IMG/VR virus record: IMGVR_UViG_3300005095_000069
Coordinates: 1 to 43,918 of that record
Source: a virus
Length of the DNA: 43,918 nt
Strand: one strand, 5' to 3'
Part shown: positions 5,522 to 13,687 of the stretch, piece by piece
Layout: each line of letters begins with the position of its first letter
How positions within the stretch are numbered: the stretch's first letter is position 1
The notes under the pieces: generated by a model
Told to the model about the DNA's origin: nothing
Seen by the model: only the letters and a program-made list of their open reading frames with translations
Databases searched by the model: none
Program-made: the position numbers and the translations under genes

Positions 5522-7487
5522 TAAGTCTAAGCCACTCTTTCTTGATTTTGAGACTACTATAGATAAAGTGGCAATAGAGAAAGCTCTAGTAGTTTCTTTA
5601 TATCAAGAGGATTGGGAAGATGCCTACTTAATATATTTACCTAAAATTAAAAAGTTATATAAGGAATTAAAAGATACTCATATAGTAGCTCATAATCTCT
5701 CTTTTGATATCCACATTTTTGGTAATTATTTAGAGGCTAAGCACTTTAAAAAGCTTGATGATACAATGCTTATGGCTATGTATGCACTTCCAGAGCTTAA
5801 ATCGCACTCACTTTTATCTTTGTTTAATCATTTTGGTATTAAATATATTAATGATAAAAGCATAGGTAAAGAGTTTGATATTATCTATAAGAGATTAAAG
5901 AAAAAATATGATAAGGTAACTCCAGATATATTTAAAAAAGCTTTAACTAAATATCAAAAAGAGTATGCTAAACTTGATACTAAGCTTTTAGCTAAAGTTT
6001 ATAACGAACTTAAGGAATTAAATTCTTATAGGATAAATAAAAAGGTACAAGACTTTTTTGCTTATAAACTAAATATAAAAGTATTAGAGCTTTGGGCTAC
6101 ACAAGCTAAATATGGAGTACCTTTTGTTAAATCTAAAGTAATTAAAGAGATAGAGACAAAACAAAAAGAGTTAGATTCTTTAATAAAGAAAATTCCAGTT
6201 AATATCAATAGTCCAAAACAAGTTAAGCAATGGTTAAATACACTTGATGTAACTTTAACACCTGATTATATATCTTTAAAGATATATCAAATTTTAAGAA
6301 AAAAGGTTAAACCTAATTCTATTCCTATAGATTTAAAACAATCAGATATACCATCTTGGTTACTATCTCAACCTTTTGCTAATCATTCTGATATAGACTC
6401 TTTAATAAAAGAGTTAAGTCAATTTAACTCAACTAATTCACAAGAGTTAGCTTATTTTAGACATATAGAAGAGGTTAGAAATATTTTAAATGCTAGAAGT
6501 TTATATAAGCTTATAAATACATATTTAAAAAAATTTGTTCAATTAAAAGATTCAAGATTTAGAGGAAGAATTGCTCCTACAGCAAAAACAGGAAGAGCAA
6601 GAAGTGATAATGAAAATTTACAAAATATACCTCGAGAGTTTAAATCTTTAATAGGATTTGAAGGAACAGCTAATACAGCAAATAACCTTATTGTATCTGC
6701 TGATTTTGCTCAATTAGAGCTTAGAACTATTGCAGCTCTTGCTCCTGATGTTCAAATGATTAAAGCATTTAAAGAGTATAGAGACCTACATTCTGAAACA
6801 GCTAGAAAAGTATTTGGTCTTAATTTTACAACACAAGAGAGAACTTATGGAAAAGAGATATCTTTTGGTACTTTATATTTAGGCGGAGCTAATGTTATTT
6901 GGAATGGAATGCTTAGTAAGGATATAGATGTAACTTTGCAAGAGGTACAAAAGTGGCAACAGGATTGGAAAAAAGCTTGGAGTGGAGTATCTTCTTGGCA
7001 TGAGCAATGTATTTTAGGGTTTAATCGCTCTAAATTAACTAAAATTCCAGCTCCTCGATATATGCTTGCTAATAGACTAACAGACTATGCAGCAGCACAA
7101 AATCAAGGGTTTGGAGCTATTGTTTCTCAACTTGCGACAACTAGAGTATATAAAAATCTTGAAGAGACTGCTCTTCCATATAAAGTAATTAACTTTATTC
7201 ATGATGATATTTGGATAGAAATACCTAACCCACTTAAAACTAATTCAAAAGAAGAAGTAGCTCAAATTTTTGATAAGTATGCTGCAGCATTTACTAAAGC
7301 TTATCAGGAGGCTTGGAGAGAAGCAGCTAAGATAGTACCAAAAGTAGCAGAAATTCCTATGCCAGTAGAGGTAGAGTTTGGAGTAACTCTTAAAGATATT
7401 ATTTATACTTATGAGGATAGAGACTCTAAATTTTGGTATGAGAAAAATAAAGATAATCATATAAAGAAAGGATATGTAAATGGATAA
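5505..7487 (+). CDS. Family A DNA polymerase with 3'-5' exonuclease
   Basis: This is the replicative polymerase, 660 residues, similar in size to T7 gp5. Exonuclease motifs are present: LFLDFETT (D14, E16), AHNLSFD (D68) and YAKLDTK (Y154, D158), so proofreading looks intact. Polymerase motifs are TGRARSDNENLQNIP (from 362), motif A SADFAQLELR (D400), motif B RTYGKEISFG (R446, K450, F454) and motif C FIHDDIW (H566, D567, D568). Position 454 is Phe, as in E. coli Pol I, where T7 has Tyr. Motif C reads HDD rather than the common HDE. The ribosome site AGGA lies inside the upstream gene, and the two reading frames overlap. The catalytic assignment is firm. Confidence 0.95.
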   Translation: MIPEIDKSKPLFLDFETTIDKVAIEKALVVSLYQEDWEDAYLIYLPKIKKLYKELKDTHIVAHNLSFDIHIFGNYLEAKHFKKLDDTMLMAMYALPELKSHSLLSLFNHFGIKYINDKSIGKEFDIIYKRLKKKYDKVTPDIFKKALTKYQKEYAKLDTKLLAKVYNELKELNSYRINKKVQDFFAYKLNIKVLELWATQAKYGVPFVKSKVIKEIETKQKELDSLIKKIPVNINSPKQVKQWLNTLDVTLTPDYISLKIYQILRKKVKPNSIPIDLKQSDIPSWLLSQPFANHSDIDSLIKELSQFNSTNSQELAYFRHIEEVRNILNARSLYKLINTYLKKFVQLKDSRFRGRIAPTAKTGRARSDNENLQNIPREFKSLIGFEGTANTANNLIVSADFAQLELRTIAALAPDVQMIKAFKEYRDLHSETARKVFGLNFTTQERTYGKEISFGTLYLGGANVIWNGMLSKDIDVTLQEVQKWQQDWKKAWSGVSSWHEQCILGFNRSKLTKIPAPRYMLANRLTDYAAAQNQGFGAIVSQLATTRVYKNLEETALPYKVINFIHDDIWIEIPNPLKTNSKEEVAQIFDKYAAAFTKAYQEAWREAAKIVPKVAEIPMPVEVEFGVTLKDIIYTYEDRDSKFWYEKNKDNHIKKGYVNG

Positions 7488-7701
7488 AAATAATATTAAT
7501 TTAAATAATATTATAGAAGATACAAAGTTAGATAGTTTGATTAGTGATATAGAATCTTATATGAGAGAAGTAGGATATAATTATGAATATGTAAATGGAT
7601 TTCAAGAAGGTATTGCTTTTGTATTAAATAAAAATATAATAGAGTTATTAGAAGAGTATAAAAATAATAAAAATAAAATAGATTTTAATCTATTTATATA
7701 A
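7480..7701 (+). CDS. Hypothetical small protein (73 aa)
   Basis: I do not recognise this protein. It is a short acidic, asparagine-rich, probably helical protein that starts eight bases inside the polymerase gene with an AAAGGA ribosome site, so it is coupled to the polymerase. It has no cysteines, signal peptide or membrane segment. It could be a small polymerase-associated or regulatory protein, but nothing in the sequence proves that. Confidence 0.7.
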   Translation: MDKNNINLNNIIEDTKLDSLISDIESYMREVGYNYEYVNGFQEGIAFVLNKNIIELLEEYKNNKNKIDFNLFI

Positions 7702-7724
7702 ATATAATTATTTACTTTAAGATT

Positions 7725-7749
7725 ATTCTAAAAAAGAATATGTTATAAT
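7725..7749 (+). promoter_or_regulatory. Extended -10 promoter before the RecB-like nuclease
   Basis: TGTTATAAT at 7741-7749 is an extended -10 box (TGnTATAAT). A palindromic box ATTCTAAAAAAGAAT at 7725-7739 ends only four bases upstream of TATAAT, unlike the 19-base spacing at 696 and 3723. It may be a terminator of the previous unit or a repressor site. Confidence 0.6.
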
Positions 7750-7775
7750 AGCATTAATAAAAGAAAGGAAATATA

Positions 7776-8780
7776 ATGAGTAATGAAAGACATTTAGGGA
7801 ATAAAACTCAAGCTGAACTGAAAAAAGAAACAGGAAAAGGAGTTCTTAGAGCTTCTAGTATATCAACATATGCTAGATGTCCTTTTAGTTTCTTTACTAA
7901 ATTTTTACACAACCTCCCAAAAGCTATTGAGAGAAGAAAACAAGATATACCTACAGTTGAAGAAGCACAAATAACTAGAATTAGATATTCAGCAGCAGCT
8001 TCCTTAGGTACAGCAGTGCATACAGGAATGGAGACAGCTATTAGAGCTAAGATTAAAGGAGAAGAGCCTAATATTAATACTGTAACTATAGCAGCTCTAA
8101 AAGAGTTTGAAACGCTCTCTACTGAACAAGACTTGTGGTTTAATATAGATAAAGGAGAAAGTAAAGAAGTAATGTTAAAACAAATTCCTGATTTAACAAA
8201 AGCTTATGTAGAGGATATTCTCCCTTATATTGATAATCCTACAGCTACTGAAGAGGTTTATCTTGTTAATATTAATAATCCTCTCTTGTTATCTATTCAA
8301 GGTTCAATTGATGTAGAGCAAGAGAACTCCGTTAGAGACTTAAAAGTAACTGGAGCTAAAGCTCAAATAAAAAGGCATTTAGCTCAACTTAGTGTATACG
8401 CTTGGATTAGAGAGCAAAACTCTAAGTCTACTGATAGAGTTTATATTGATAATATAGCTAAAAATTCTAAGAAGATAACTACAGCTATATTAGAAGATAA
8501 GCCTAAGACTCTATATATAGAGAATGTACTTGAGCATATTCAATATGTAACTGAACAATGGTATGAATCTGGTTGTATTGGAGCTGGCTCTGATTTAATT
8601 GATTTATTAACAAATGAAAAAAGAAAAGATGAGCTTAATTATTTAAAATTATTGTTTGGAGGTTCTAATCCATCTGATGACTTTTTATGTAATTCAAAAT
8701 GGTGTGATAGTTATGCTTCGTGTCCATTTATTAAAGGTTGGGAAAACAAAAAGATAATTGGAGAAGCAATAGAGATTTAG
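7776..8780 (+). CDS. RecB/Cas4-type PD-(D/E)XK nuclease with probable Fe-S cluster
   Basis: This is a 334-residue DNA exonuclease-type protein. H82 lies in LGTAVHTGMETA, D179 in IQGSIDV, then D188 and K190 in RDLKV, followed by a QxxxY-like QLSVYAW (from 204). Together they form the PD-(D/E)XK core of the RecB/Cas4 group. C35 (YARCPF), C305, C310 and C316 (NSKWCDSYASC) are arranged as in Cas4/AddB proteins, where four cysteines hold a 4Fe-4S cluster that clamps the fold. It lies within the replication genes, so a role in end processing, recombination or host DNA breakdown is likely. No cas1 or cas2 is near, so it is not a CRISPR adaptation gene. It is transcribed from an extended -10 promoter just upstream. 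Confidence 0.85.
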   Translation: MSNERHLGNKTQAELKKETGKGVLRASSISTYARCPFSFFTKFLHNLPKAIERRKQDIPTVEEAQITRIRYSAAASLGTAVHTGMETAIRAKIKGEEPNINTVTIAALKEFETLSTEQDLWFNIDKGESKEVMLKQIPDLTKAYVEDILPYIDNPTATEEVYLVNINNPLLLSIQGSIDVEQENSVRDLKVTGAKAQIKRHLAQLSVYAWIREQNSKSTDRVYIDNIAKNSKKITTAILEDKPKTLYIENVLEHIQYVTEQWYESGCIGAGSDLIDLLTNEKRKDELNYLKLLFGGSNPSDDFLCNSKWCDSYASCPFIKGWENKKIIGEAIEI

Positions 8781-8833
8781 TATCTCACAAAGCAGACATT
8801 TTTATTGTCTGCTTGATGAGATACTAAATCTCT
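8771..8833 (+). terminator. Two-tier 25-bp hairpin after the nuclease gene
   Basis: The outer stem is 17 bp (8771-8787 with 8817-8833). An internal loop of three bases on each side is followed by an inner 8-bp stem AGCAGACA/TGTCTGCT with a T-rich loop. It spans the stop codon of the nuclease gene and ends before the AAAGGA of the next gene. It resembles RNase III-type processing stems more than a simple intrinsic terminator. Confidence 0.6.
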
Positions 8834-8855
8834 AAATTTAACTAAAGGACTAAGT

Positions 8856-9584
8856 ATGACGGAGCAAGAAATAAAGGCAATAGGAATTGAAGAGTTAATT
8901 TGTAGAGACCCATATCATGACCCAAAGGTATCATTTGTTCAAGGTAGAGCTTACCATAGAGAGAAGAAATACTTAATTCCCCAAGATGAGCCAATTTACA
9001 TTATAAGAGGTTCAGACCCAACTGCAGTAAAAATGGTTGAGTATTATAATAAAGCTCTTAGAGATGAAGAAGCTACAGAGATTGTAGTAGACCACATTAG
9101 AACTAGTGATGAAAGATTAGAGACTTTTAAGTTATATGCAGACTCAATTAGTATGCCATTTAATTTAGATAAGATGGTAGTTAGATATAATGGAATGTCT
9201 TCTATTAAGATTTTAGTTGAGAATTCTATTAATGGTAATTTACCTCAACAAGATAAACAATTTATATTTGTAGACTTTAGATTGTTTGATGTTATAAGTC
9301 GTAAATTTTTACCTGACGAAGAGCCTGTAATTACATTTAGAGGTAAAGACGCTCTACTTGTGCAAATTATTGATAAGCATAATGAGTTATTAGAAGAGTA
9401 TTTAATGTATGAGGCCAACACTGATGTATCAGCTTATACTGAAAATTTAATAGAGCTTAATAAAAGTAGAAAAAGGCTTGTTAAAGATTTTCACAGAAGT
9501 AATCCAGATAGAGTAGGAGTTACTTGTGCAATTTTTCAAAAACCTAAAGCACAAGCATATATTAAAGCATTAAAAGGAAACTAA
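8856..9584 (+). CDS. Hypothetical protein with internal duplication (242 aa)
   Basis: I do not recognise a named family. The protein contains two related halves. Residues about 26-71 (KKYLIPQDEPIYIIRG, then SDPTAVKMVEYYNKAL) align with about 136-181 (SRKFLPDEEPVITFRG, then KDALLVQIIDKHNELL). The common pattern is hydrophobic strand, acidic-EP, strand, RG, D, then an amphipathic helix. It starts after a clear AAAGGA site. Its stop is directly followed by the ATG of the XRE regulator at 9585, so the two are co-expressed. A role in the replication or nucleotide cassette is possible; no catalytic motif is seen. Confidence 0.8.
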   Translation: MTEQEIKAIGIEELICRDPYHDPKVSFVQGRAYHREKKYLIPQDEPIYIIRGSDPTAVKMVEYYNKALRDEEATEIVVDHIRTSDERLETFKLYADSISMPFNLDKMVVRYNGMSSIKILVENSINGNLPQQDKQFIFVDFRLFDVISRKFLPDEEPVITFRGKDALLVQIIDKHNELLEEYLMYEANTDVSAYTENLIELNKSRKRLVKDFHRSNPDRVGVTCAIFQKPKAQAYIKALKGN

Positions 9585-9830
9585 ATGGAATCTATGACTA
9601 TTCAAGAATTTGTTAATTTGTATAGAAGTCAATATAGTAATTTAACTGAATTTGCAAGAGACTTAGGCATTACCCAAAGTACAATATCTAAGTATAAAAA
9701 TGGACAATTACAGCCTAATAAAAAAACTGCTTATAGAATTTTTAATCAATTTGGAATTATTATCAAACCTTTTTCTGAAGAGGGTTTAATTGATTATGGT
9801 TTTAATATACTTAAGAATAAAGGAAGATAA
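9585..9830 (+). CDS. XRE-type helix-turn-helix regulator (81 aa)
   Basis: This small DNA-binding protein has a clear helix-turn-helix: LTEFARDLGITQSTISKYK (about residues 20-38), followed by a helix ending in FGI. This is the Cro/XRE pattern of helix 2, turn and recognition helix. It could repress or time early phage promoters, for example those with ATTCT/AGAAT boxes, but the target is inference. The start at 9585 is supported by AAAGGA six bases upstream; another ATG lies three codons in. It is coupled to both neighbours: it follows the previous stop directly, and its own stop overlaps the next ATG. No lysogeny genes are present. Confidence 0.8.
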   Translation: MESMTIQEFVNLYRSQYSNLTEFARDLGITQSTISKYKNGQLQPNKKTAYRIFNQFGIIIKPFSEEGLIDYGFNILKNKGR

Positions 9831-10117
9831 TGAATGAACAACAAGTACAAAAGAAGATTTTACAGTATTTAACTAGAAAAGGTATTTATACTATTAAAGT
9901 AATATCAGCCTCTAAGAGAGGTGTTCCTGATATTATAGCTTGCTACAAAGGTAAATTTATAGGTATAGAAGTTAAAAAAGACTTTAGTTCTAAACCAACA
10001 GAGTTACAAAAGAAAAATTTATTTGAAATAAAACAAGCTAAGGGATATGCTTTTGTAGCTTATGGTTATAAGGATTTTATAAATACATTTGAACAGATAG
10101 AAGAGGATTTAATATGA
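9830..10117 (+). CDS. VRR-NUC domain nuclease (95 aa)
   Basis: This small PD-(D/E)XK nuclease is of the VRR-NUC type. The core is GVPDIIACYKGKFIGIEVK (residues 31-49), with D34, E47 and K49 as metal-binding and catalytic residues, followed by a helix ending in QAKGYAFVAYG. Stand-alone phage VRR-NUC proteins of about this length are known and may cut branched DNA, as proposed for Holliday-junction resolvase-like activity. It has ATG overlapping the XRE stop (TAATG) and a GGAAG ribosome site. Its place between nuclease, regulator and helicase suggests replication or recombination. Confidence 0.88.
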   Translation: MNEQQVQKKILQYLTRKGIYTIKVISASKRGVPDIIACYKGKFIGIEVKKDFSSKPTELQKKNLFEIKQAKGYAFVAYGYKDFINTFEQIEEDLI

Positions 10118-10464
10118 TTATATTTAGTATTTATTTTATTATTCTTTTACTTGTAGCTTTATTCTTTTTATACATTTTAGATAAAAAAGGGTGTTCAGAG
10201 GTAGTAGATATAAATTTAATGTTAGATGATGTAACTCATATAGTAGATTTATATACTAAGTGCTATAAAAAAGAAGCTTATAAAAAGTTATATAGCTCAT
10301 TAGATTTATATTTTAAACCTTTTGAGGGACAGGGTATATACTTTTTGATTTTAGATAAATATTTAGCTATAAAAGAATCTACTACAATTAAAAATCAAAA
10401 AGATAAAATGATACAAGCTTTAAAATTATTAAGGATAACAAATGTATTTAAAACATCAAATTGA
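10114..10464 (+). CDS. Membrane-anchored hypothetical protein (116 aa)
   Basis: I do not recognise a family. The N-terminus is one strong hydrophobic segment of about 20 residues (from IIFSIYFIIL), followed by a lysine/aspartate-rich soluble part of about 90 residues, probably helical. It is likely an inner-membrane protein with its C-terminal part in the cytoplasm or periplasm. The start overlaps the previous stop (ATGA). Its end overlaps the helicase gene by 23 bases. An exclusion or host-membrane role is possible but unsupported. Confidence 0.78.
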   Translation: MIIFSIYFIILLLVALFFLYILDKKGCSEVVDINLMLDDVTHIVDLYTKCYKKEAYKKLYSSLDLYFKPFEGQGIYFLILDKYLAIKESTTIKNQKDKMIQALKLLRITNVFKTSN

Positions 10465-11650
10465 TATTGGTTCAAAAGCATTTTCAATTCTAAAAAAGAA
10501 TGGTTATGTTTATATAGCAGGGAAGCCAAGAAGTGGAAAGACTGCTACAGCTTTTTATATAGCAGAGCAATCTACTAAGATTAATAAATGGCTTATAGTA
10601 ACAAAAAAGAAAGCTTTTGATGGTTGGGAAAAGTTTTTAAACAAAGATATAAATTTAAATTTAAATCATTCTTATACTTTGATTAATTATGAATCTTTAC
10701 ACAAGATTAAAGATAAATATAAAGGTGTAATTATAGATGAGTCTCATCGTTTGGGGTCAGTTCCAAAACCTAATAAGGCTTATAAAGAGCTTAAAAGAAT
10801 AGCAGGAGATTCAGTTCATATTCACTTGAGTGGTACGGCAATAGTAGAGACTCCTGCGAGTATTTATCATCAAATGAATTTTAGTAGATATTCTCCTTTT
10901 GCAGAGTTTAGAAACTTTTATCAATTTTTTAAAGTTTATGGAATACTTAAAAGTATTTATATAGCAGGAAGAGAAGTAAAGCAGTATAAAGAAGTTAAAC
11001 CAAAATTACTTGAGTATATAAACTATTTTACTCTCTATATTAGTCAAGAAGACGCAGGAATAGAGAAAGACATTCAAGCAGAAGATGTTCTACATTTTGT
11101 TGAGTTACCTTTATTTGTTAAAAAAGCTATTCTTGATTTACAAAAGAAGAAATATACAGTTCTTAAAGGGCAAGAGATTTATGCAGAATCTACTATGCAA
11201 GAGAGGTTACTTATACATCAGTTAGAAGGAGGAACATTAAAAGTTCCTGAAAGTGATTTAGTTTTAAATATTCATAAAGAGAAGATAGACTATATAAAGA
11301 AAACTTTTGATTTAACTAAAAAAGTAGGAGTTATGGCTCATTTTAGAGCAGAACAAGAGTTACTAAAACTTCTACTACCTGAAGTAGAAGTTTATAGTTC
11401 AAATGCTCACAAAGAGGGAGTGGATTTATCTCATCTTGATACATTTATTATCTATTCCCAAGATTATAGTGGAGCTTCACATATTCAAAGAAGAGAAAGA
11501 GTTGTAAACATAAACAAAAAGAGTAAAAGTTATGTTCATTATCTTCTTTGTGAACCTCCAGCTTTAAGCAAAGTGATTTATGAAGTGACAAAAAGGAAAG
11601 AAGATTTTAACAATTCAACTTATAGAAAGGAGATTGAAAATGACTACTAA
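10442..11650 (+). CDS. SF2-type (SNF2/DEAD-like) helicase
   Basis: This 402-residue ATP-dependent helicase or translocase is shorter than typical SNF2 proteins. Motif I is GKPRSGKT (27-34), motif II DESH (99-102), motif III-like LSGT (129-132), a motif IV-like GVMAHFRAEQELLK and motif VI-like QRRER near 357. Small phage helicases of this kind often act in replication fork restart, recombination or transcription. The start is supported by AAGGA just before ATG inside the end of the previous gene. It completes a set with the primase-helicase, two nucleases, the SSB and the polymerase. Confidence 0.85.
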   Translation: MYLKHQIDIGSKAFSILKKNGYVYIAGKPRSGKTATAFYIAEQSTKINKWLIVTKKKAFDGWEKFLNKDINLNLNHSYTLINYESLHKIKDKYKGVIIDESHRLGSVPKPNKAYKELKRIAGDSVHIHLSGTAIVETPASIYHQMNFSRYSPFAEFRNFYQFFKVYGILKSIYIAGREVKQYKEVKPKLLEYINYFTLYISQEDAGIEKDIQAEDVLHFVELPLFVKKAILDLQKKKYTVLKGQEIYAESTMQERLLIHQLEGGTLKVPESDLVLNIHKEKIDYIKKTFDLTKKVGVMAHFRAEQELLKLLLPEVEVYSSNAHKEGVDLSHLDTFIIYSQDYSGASHIQRRERVVNINKKSKSYVHYLLCEPPALSKVIYEVTKRKEDFNNSTYRKEIENDY

Positions 11651-11756
11651 AGAGTTAAGATGTTATTTAAAGATAAGTAAAAATCTAACAGCTGGAGAAG
11701 TAGCTTTACTTTATAATTGGGATAAATTTATAAAATGGTTGGAGGTAATTTCTTAA
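11640..11756 (+). CDS. Small hypothetical protein (38 aa)
   Basis: This 38-residue frame begins with MTTKELRCYLK and ends in KWLEVIS. Its ATG overlaps the end of the helicase gene, after a GAAAGGAG ribosome site, and its stop overlaps the ATG of the next gene (TAATG). The tight stop-start coupling and good ribosome site support a real gene. The sequence resembles a short helix-turn-helix-like pattern (LTAGEVALLYNWDKFIKWL) but is too short to assign. Confidence 0.6.
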   Translation: MTTKELRCYLKISKNLTAGEVALLYNWDKFIKWLEVIS

Positions 11757-12013
11757 TGGATTATTTAAAAAGATTATTTACTATTGCAAGAGATTTAATA
11801 CATTGTATAAAGAATCACTATAAGTATTCCTATAAACTAATAGGGGCAACTAATGTGGGAGGTTTATATTCATTCTACTCTTGTTCAACAGGGAATTACA
11901 AACTTTTGATTTATGATGATGAACTTGAAGAATACTTTTTGTTAGAGGATAATATAGAAACATTTAAAGATTTAGTAGTAAAAGCAGATGAAACGCCATG
12001 GAGGTTAAGATGA
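11756..12013 (+). CDS. Hypothetical protein (85 aa)
   Basis: I do not recognise this protein. I chose ATG at 11756, overlapping the stop of the 38-residue gene (TAATG), with GGAGG ten bases upstream. An in-frame ATG at 11735 would add seven residues but lies before that ribosome site. The protein has a basic N-terminus with a histidine/lysine helix, a tyrosine-rich middle and an acidic end. Its stop overlaps the next ATG (ATGA). Confidence 0.72.
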   Translation: MDYLKRLFTIARDLIHCIKNHYKYSYKLIGATNVGGLYSFYSCSTGNYKLLIYDDELEEYFLLEDNIETFKDLVVKADETPWRLR

Positions 12014-12513
12014 TTGGAGTTAGAATACAAAAAGAGTATGCAATACTTGCAGTAATTATAAGTTATCTTAGAGTATCAATTAAAGATGATTTAGAGTATT
12101 TAGAAAGTGATGAAGGTAAAAATATATCAGTTAAACATAAAAAAGGAATCAAAGAATTAATAGCTTTAAGAAGGAAATTTATTAAAGATATATTTAAAAT
12201 TATTGATAAGGGTACACCTGTTATTAGAAGATTAGTTGATAAAAGAACAATGAAAGCTAAGAAAGTTTTATATAATGCTTTAGCTATTAATCAAAAAATT
12301 AGAGAAAGAAAAGGTATTGAAACGCCTTATGTTGATTTAGATAGGTTACCTTTTTATATCCTTGATACAGATGAGATGAAGAAAAAAGAATATTCTCATT
12401 TGTTAGAATATGCAAAGAAACTTGCTAATAATAAATATCTTAGAGAAGGTATTGAAGAACAAGAGGTTAAAAAGTCAATGACTTTTTTTGTTAAAGATTT
12501 TATAAATAGTTAA
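12010..12513 (+). CDS. Hypothetical protein (167 aa)
   Basis: I do not recognise this protein. It starts at 12010, which overlaps the previous stop (ATGA) and has GGAGG five bases upstream; an in-frame ATG at 11998 gives four more residues but contains that ribosome site. It is basic, all-helical in appearance, rich in Lys, Arg, Leu and Ile, with no cysteines and no membrane segment. It could bind nucleic acid. It sits in the tightly packed distal part of the early arm. Confidence 0.75.
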   Translation: MIGVRIQKEYAILAVIISYLRVSIKDDLEYLESDEGKNISVKHKKGIKELIALRRKFIKDIFKIIDKGTPVIRRLVDKRTMKAKKVLYNALAINQKIRERKGIETPYVDLDRLPFYILDTDEMKKKEYSHLLEYAKKLANNKYLREGIEEQEVKKSMTFFVKDFINS

Positions 12514-12523
12514 AGGATATAAA

Positions 12524-12994
12524 ATGACAGTTAATTGTAATATGTGTAAGGGTATGTGTTGCTTTAATCCTCCAGCTTTACACTCAAAAGAAGAGATTGA
12601 TTTTGCTTTAGAAAAAGGTTGTACTTTATTATGTATTAAAACTAATAAAGGATATAACATATCTATAAAAGCTAAAGAAGAGCAGTGTCCTTTTCTTTAC
12701 AACGGAAATTGTTCTATCTATAAAGATAGATTTTTAGCTTGTAAAGAATTTAATTGTAAAGCTTTAGATAAGAATATAGATGAGGTTGATGTAAATGATT
12801 TTATAACTCTTGATTCAACTAACCAAAGTATGTCTATAACTTATTTTACAGAAGAGTTTATAAATAATATAAAACAATCATATAAAGATAGAATAGAGAT
12901 ATATGATAGTGTTTTTAAAGCTATTGATAATTTTACTATATCTACATTCAAACTAGCATTAGGAATAAAAAATACAAGGGAGTTATACAAATGA
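12524..12994 (+). CDS. YkgJ-type CxxCxxxCC cluster protein (156 aa)
   Basis: This protein has the cysteine pattern of the zinc/iron-chelating YkgJ family. NCNMCKGMCC gives C5, C8, C12 and C13. Later come a CPFL segment, CSIYKDRFLAC and FNC, matching the family's CPFL..C.IY..RP..C..F.C pattern with RF in place of RP. The family is thought to bind a metal cluster; in phages the function is unknown. The second half (after about residue 90) is acidic and unlike the family core. A clear AAAGGA ribosome site precedes it, and its end overlaps the next start (ATGA). Confidence 0.78.
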   Translation: MTVNCNMCKGMCCFNPPALHSKEEIDFALEKGCTLLCIKTNKGYNISIKAKEEQCPFLYNGNCSIYKDRFLACKEFNCKALDKNIDEVDVNDFITLDSTNQSMSITYFTEEFINNIKQSYKDRIEIYDSVFKAIDNFTISTFKLALGIKNTRELYK

Positions 12995-13311
12995 AAAAGT
13001 TATTAATAAGTTTACTAATTACTATTGGTTTAGTAGCAAAGGTTAATATTACAAAATGTGAATTAGTTTTTGATTCTAACTTAGGATTTTTAAAGCCTCA
13101 GTATATTGAAGAAATAGACTTATTACATCTTGAGTATAAAGGAGAGGAGTATTCGCTATCTTATATAGATGATAAAGCTGGTTTTGAGGTATATACTCTT
13201 GATGAGTTAAATTATATTGTTATCTATGATGAGAAAGATATAATAAGAGTAGAAGAAGATAATAAATCTATTGTTATGAGTGAGTGTGAGGAGTTATATA
13301 ATGAAGATTAA
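12991..13311 (+). CDS. Small secreted or periplasmic hypothetical protein (106 aa)
   Basis: The N-terminus MKKLLISLLITIGLVAKV looks like a signal peptide: two lysines, then a hydrophobic run and a small-residue region. The mature part is acidic and beta-rich, with two cysteines (C23 and C100) that could pair. No family is recognised. Secretion during infection suggests an envelope role, such as superinfection exclusion, but this is inference. A GGGAG ribosome site is present, ATG overlaps the previous stop, and its end overlaps the DUF3310 gene. Confidence 0.7.
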   Translation: MKKLLISLLITIGLVAKVNITKCELVFDSNLGFLKPQYIEEIDLLHLEYKGEEYSLSYIDDKAGFEVYTLDELNYIVIYDEKDIIRVEEDNKSIVMSECEELYNED

Positions 13312-13687
13312 TAAGCAAATAGGAGGTAATCACTATCAAAAATTTTCTATTGAGCCTATTAAAGTTATTGTTAACACAAAATTAGATTTTTTCTTAGGTA
13401 ATGTATTTAAATACATTATAAGAGATAAAGAGGAAACAGATTTAGAAAAAGCTAAGCATTATTTAGAGATGTTTATAGAGTTTAATTTATACTCTAATTT
13501 TGATTATGAATTTAATACTTATTATTTAGATAAGTGGATAGAATTAAATAAGACTAATTTAATAGAAAAAAGAATTAAATTATTATTACTATTTTCCTTC
13601 TTATTACAAACTTTAAATTCTATTAATGACAATAATTATAAATTACTTATAATTAATAAATTAATTAAGGAGTTGAAGAATGACTAA
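13301..13687 (+). CDS. DUF3310 family protein (128 aa)
   Basis: The N-terminal part matches the common phage DUF3310 pattern: QIGGNHYQKFSIEPIKVI, then FFLGNVFKYIIRD, then DLEKAKHYLEM. The family is widespread in phages as a small nucleotide-related protein of uncertain role. I chose ATG at 13301, seven bases after GAGGAG; an in-frame ATG at 13280 would add seven residues but lies upstream of this ribosome site. The C-terminal half is helical and leucine/asparagine-rich. Confidence 0.82.
   Translation: MKINKQIGGNHYQKFSIEPIKVIVNTKLDFFLGNVFKYIIRDKEETDLEKAKHYLEMFIEFNLYSNFDYEFNTYYLDKWIELNKTNLIEKRIKLLLLFSFLLQTLNSINDNNYKLLIINKLIKELKND

Noticed and set aside
7776-8780. True Cas4 of a CRISPR system
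   Set aside because: The four cysteines and PD-(D/E)XK core fit Cas4, but the gene lies in a phage replication cluster without cas1, cas2 or repeats.
9585-10117. Toxin-antitoxin pair (XRE plus small nuclease)
   Set aside because: The second protein has a clear VRR-NUC DNA nuclease core common in phage replication loci, not a known RNase toxin fold.
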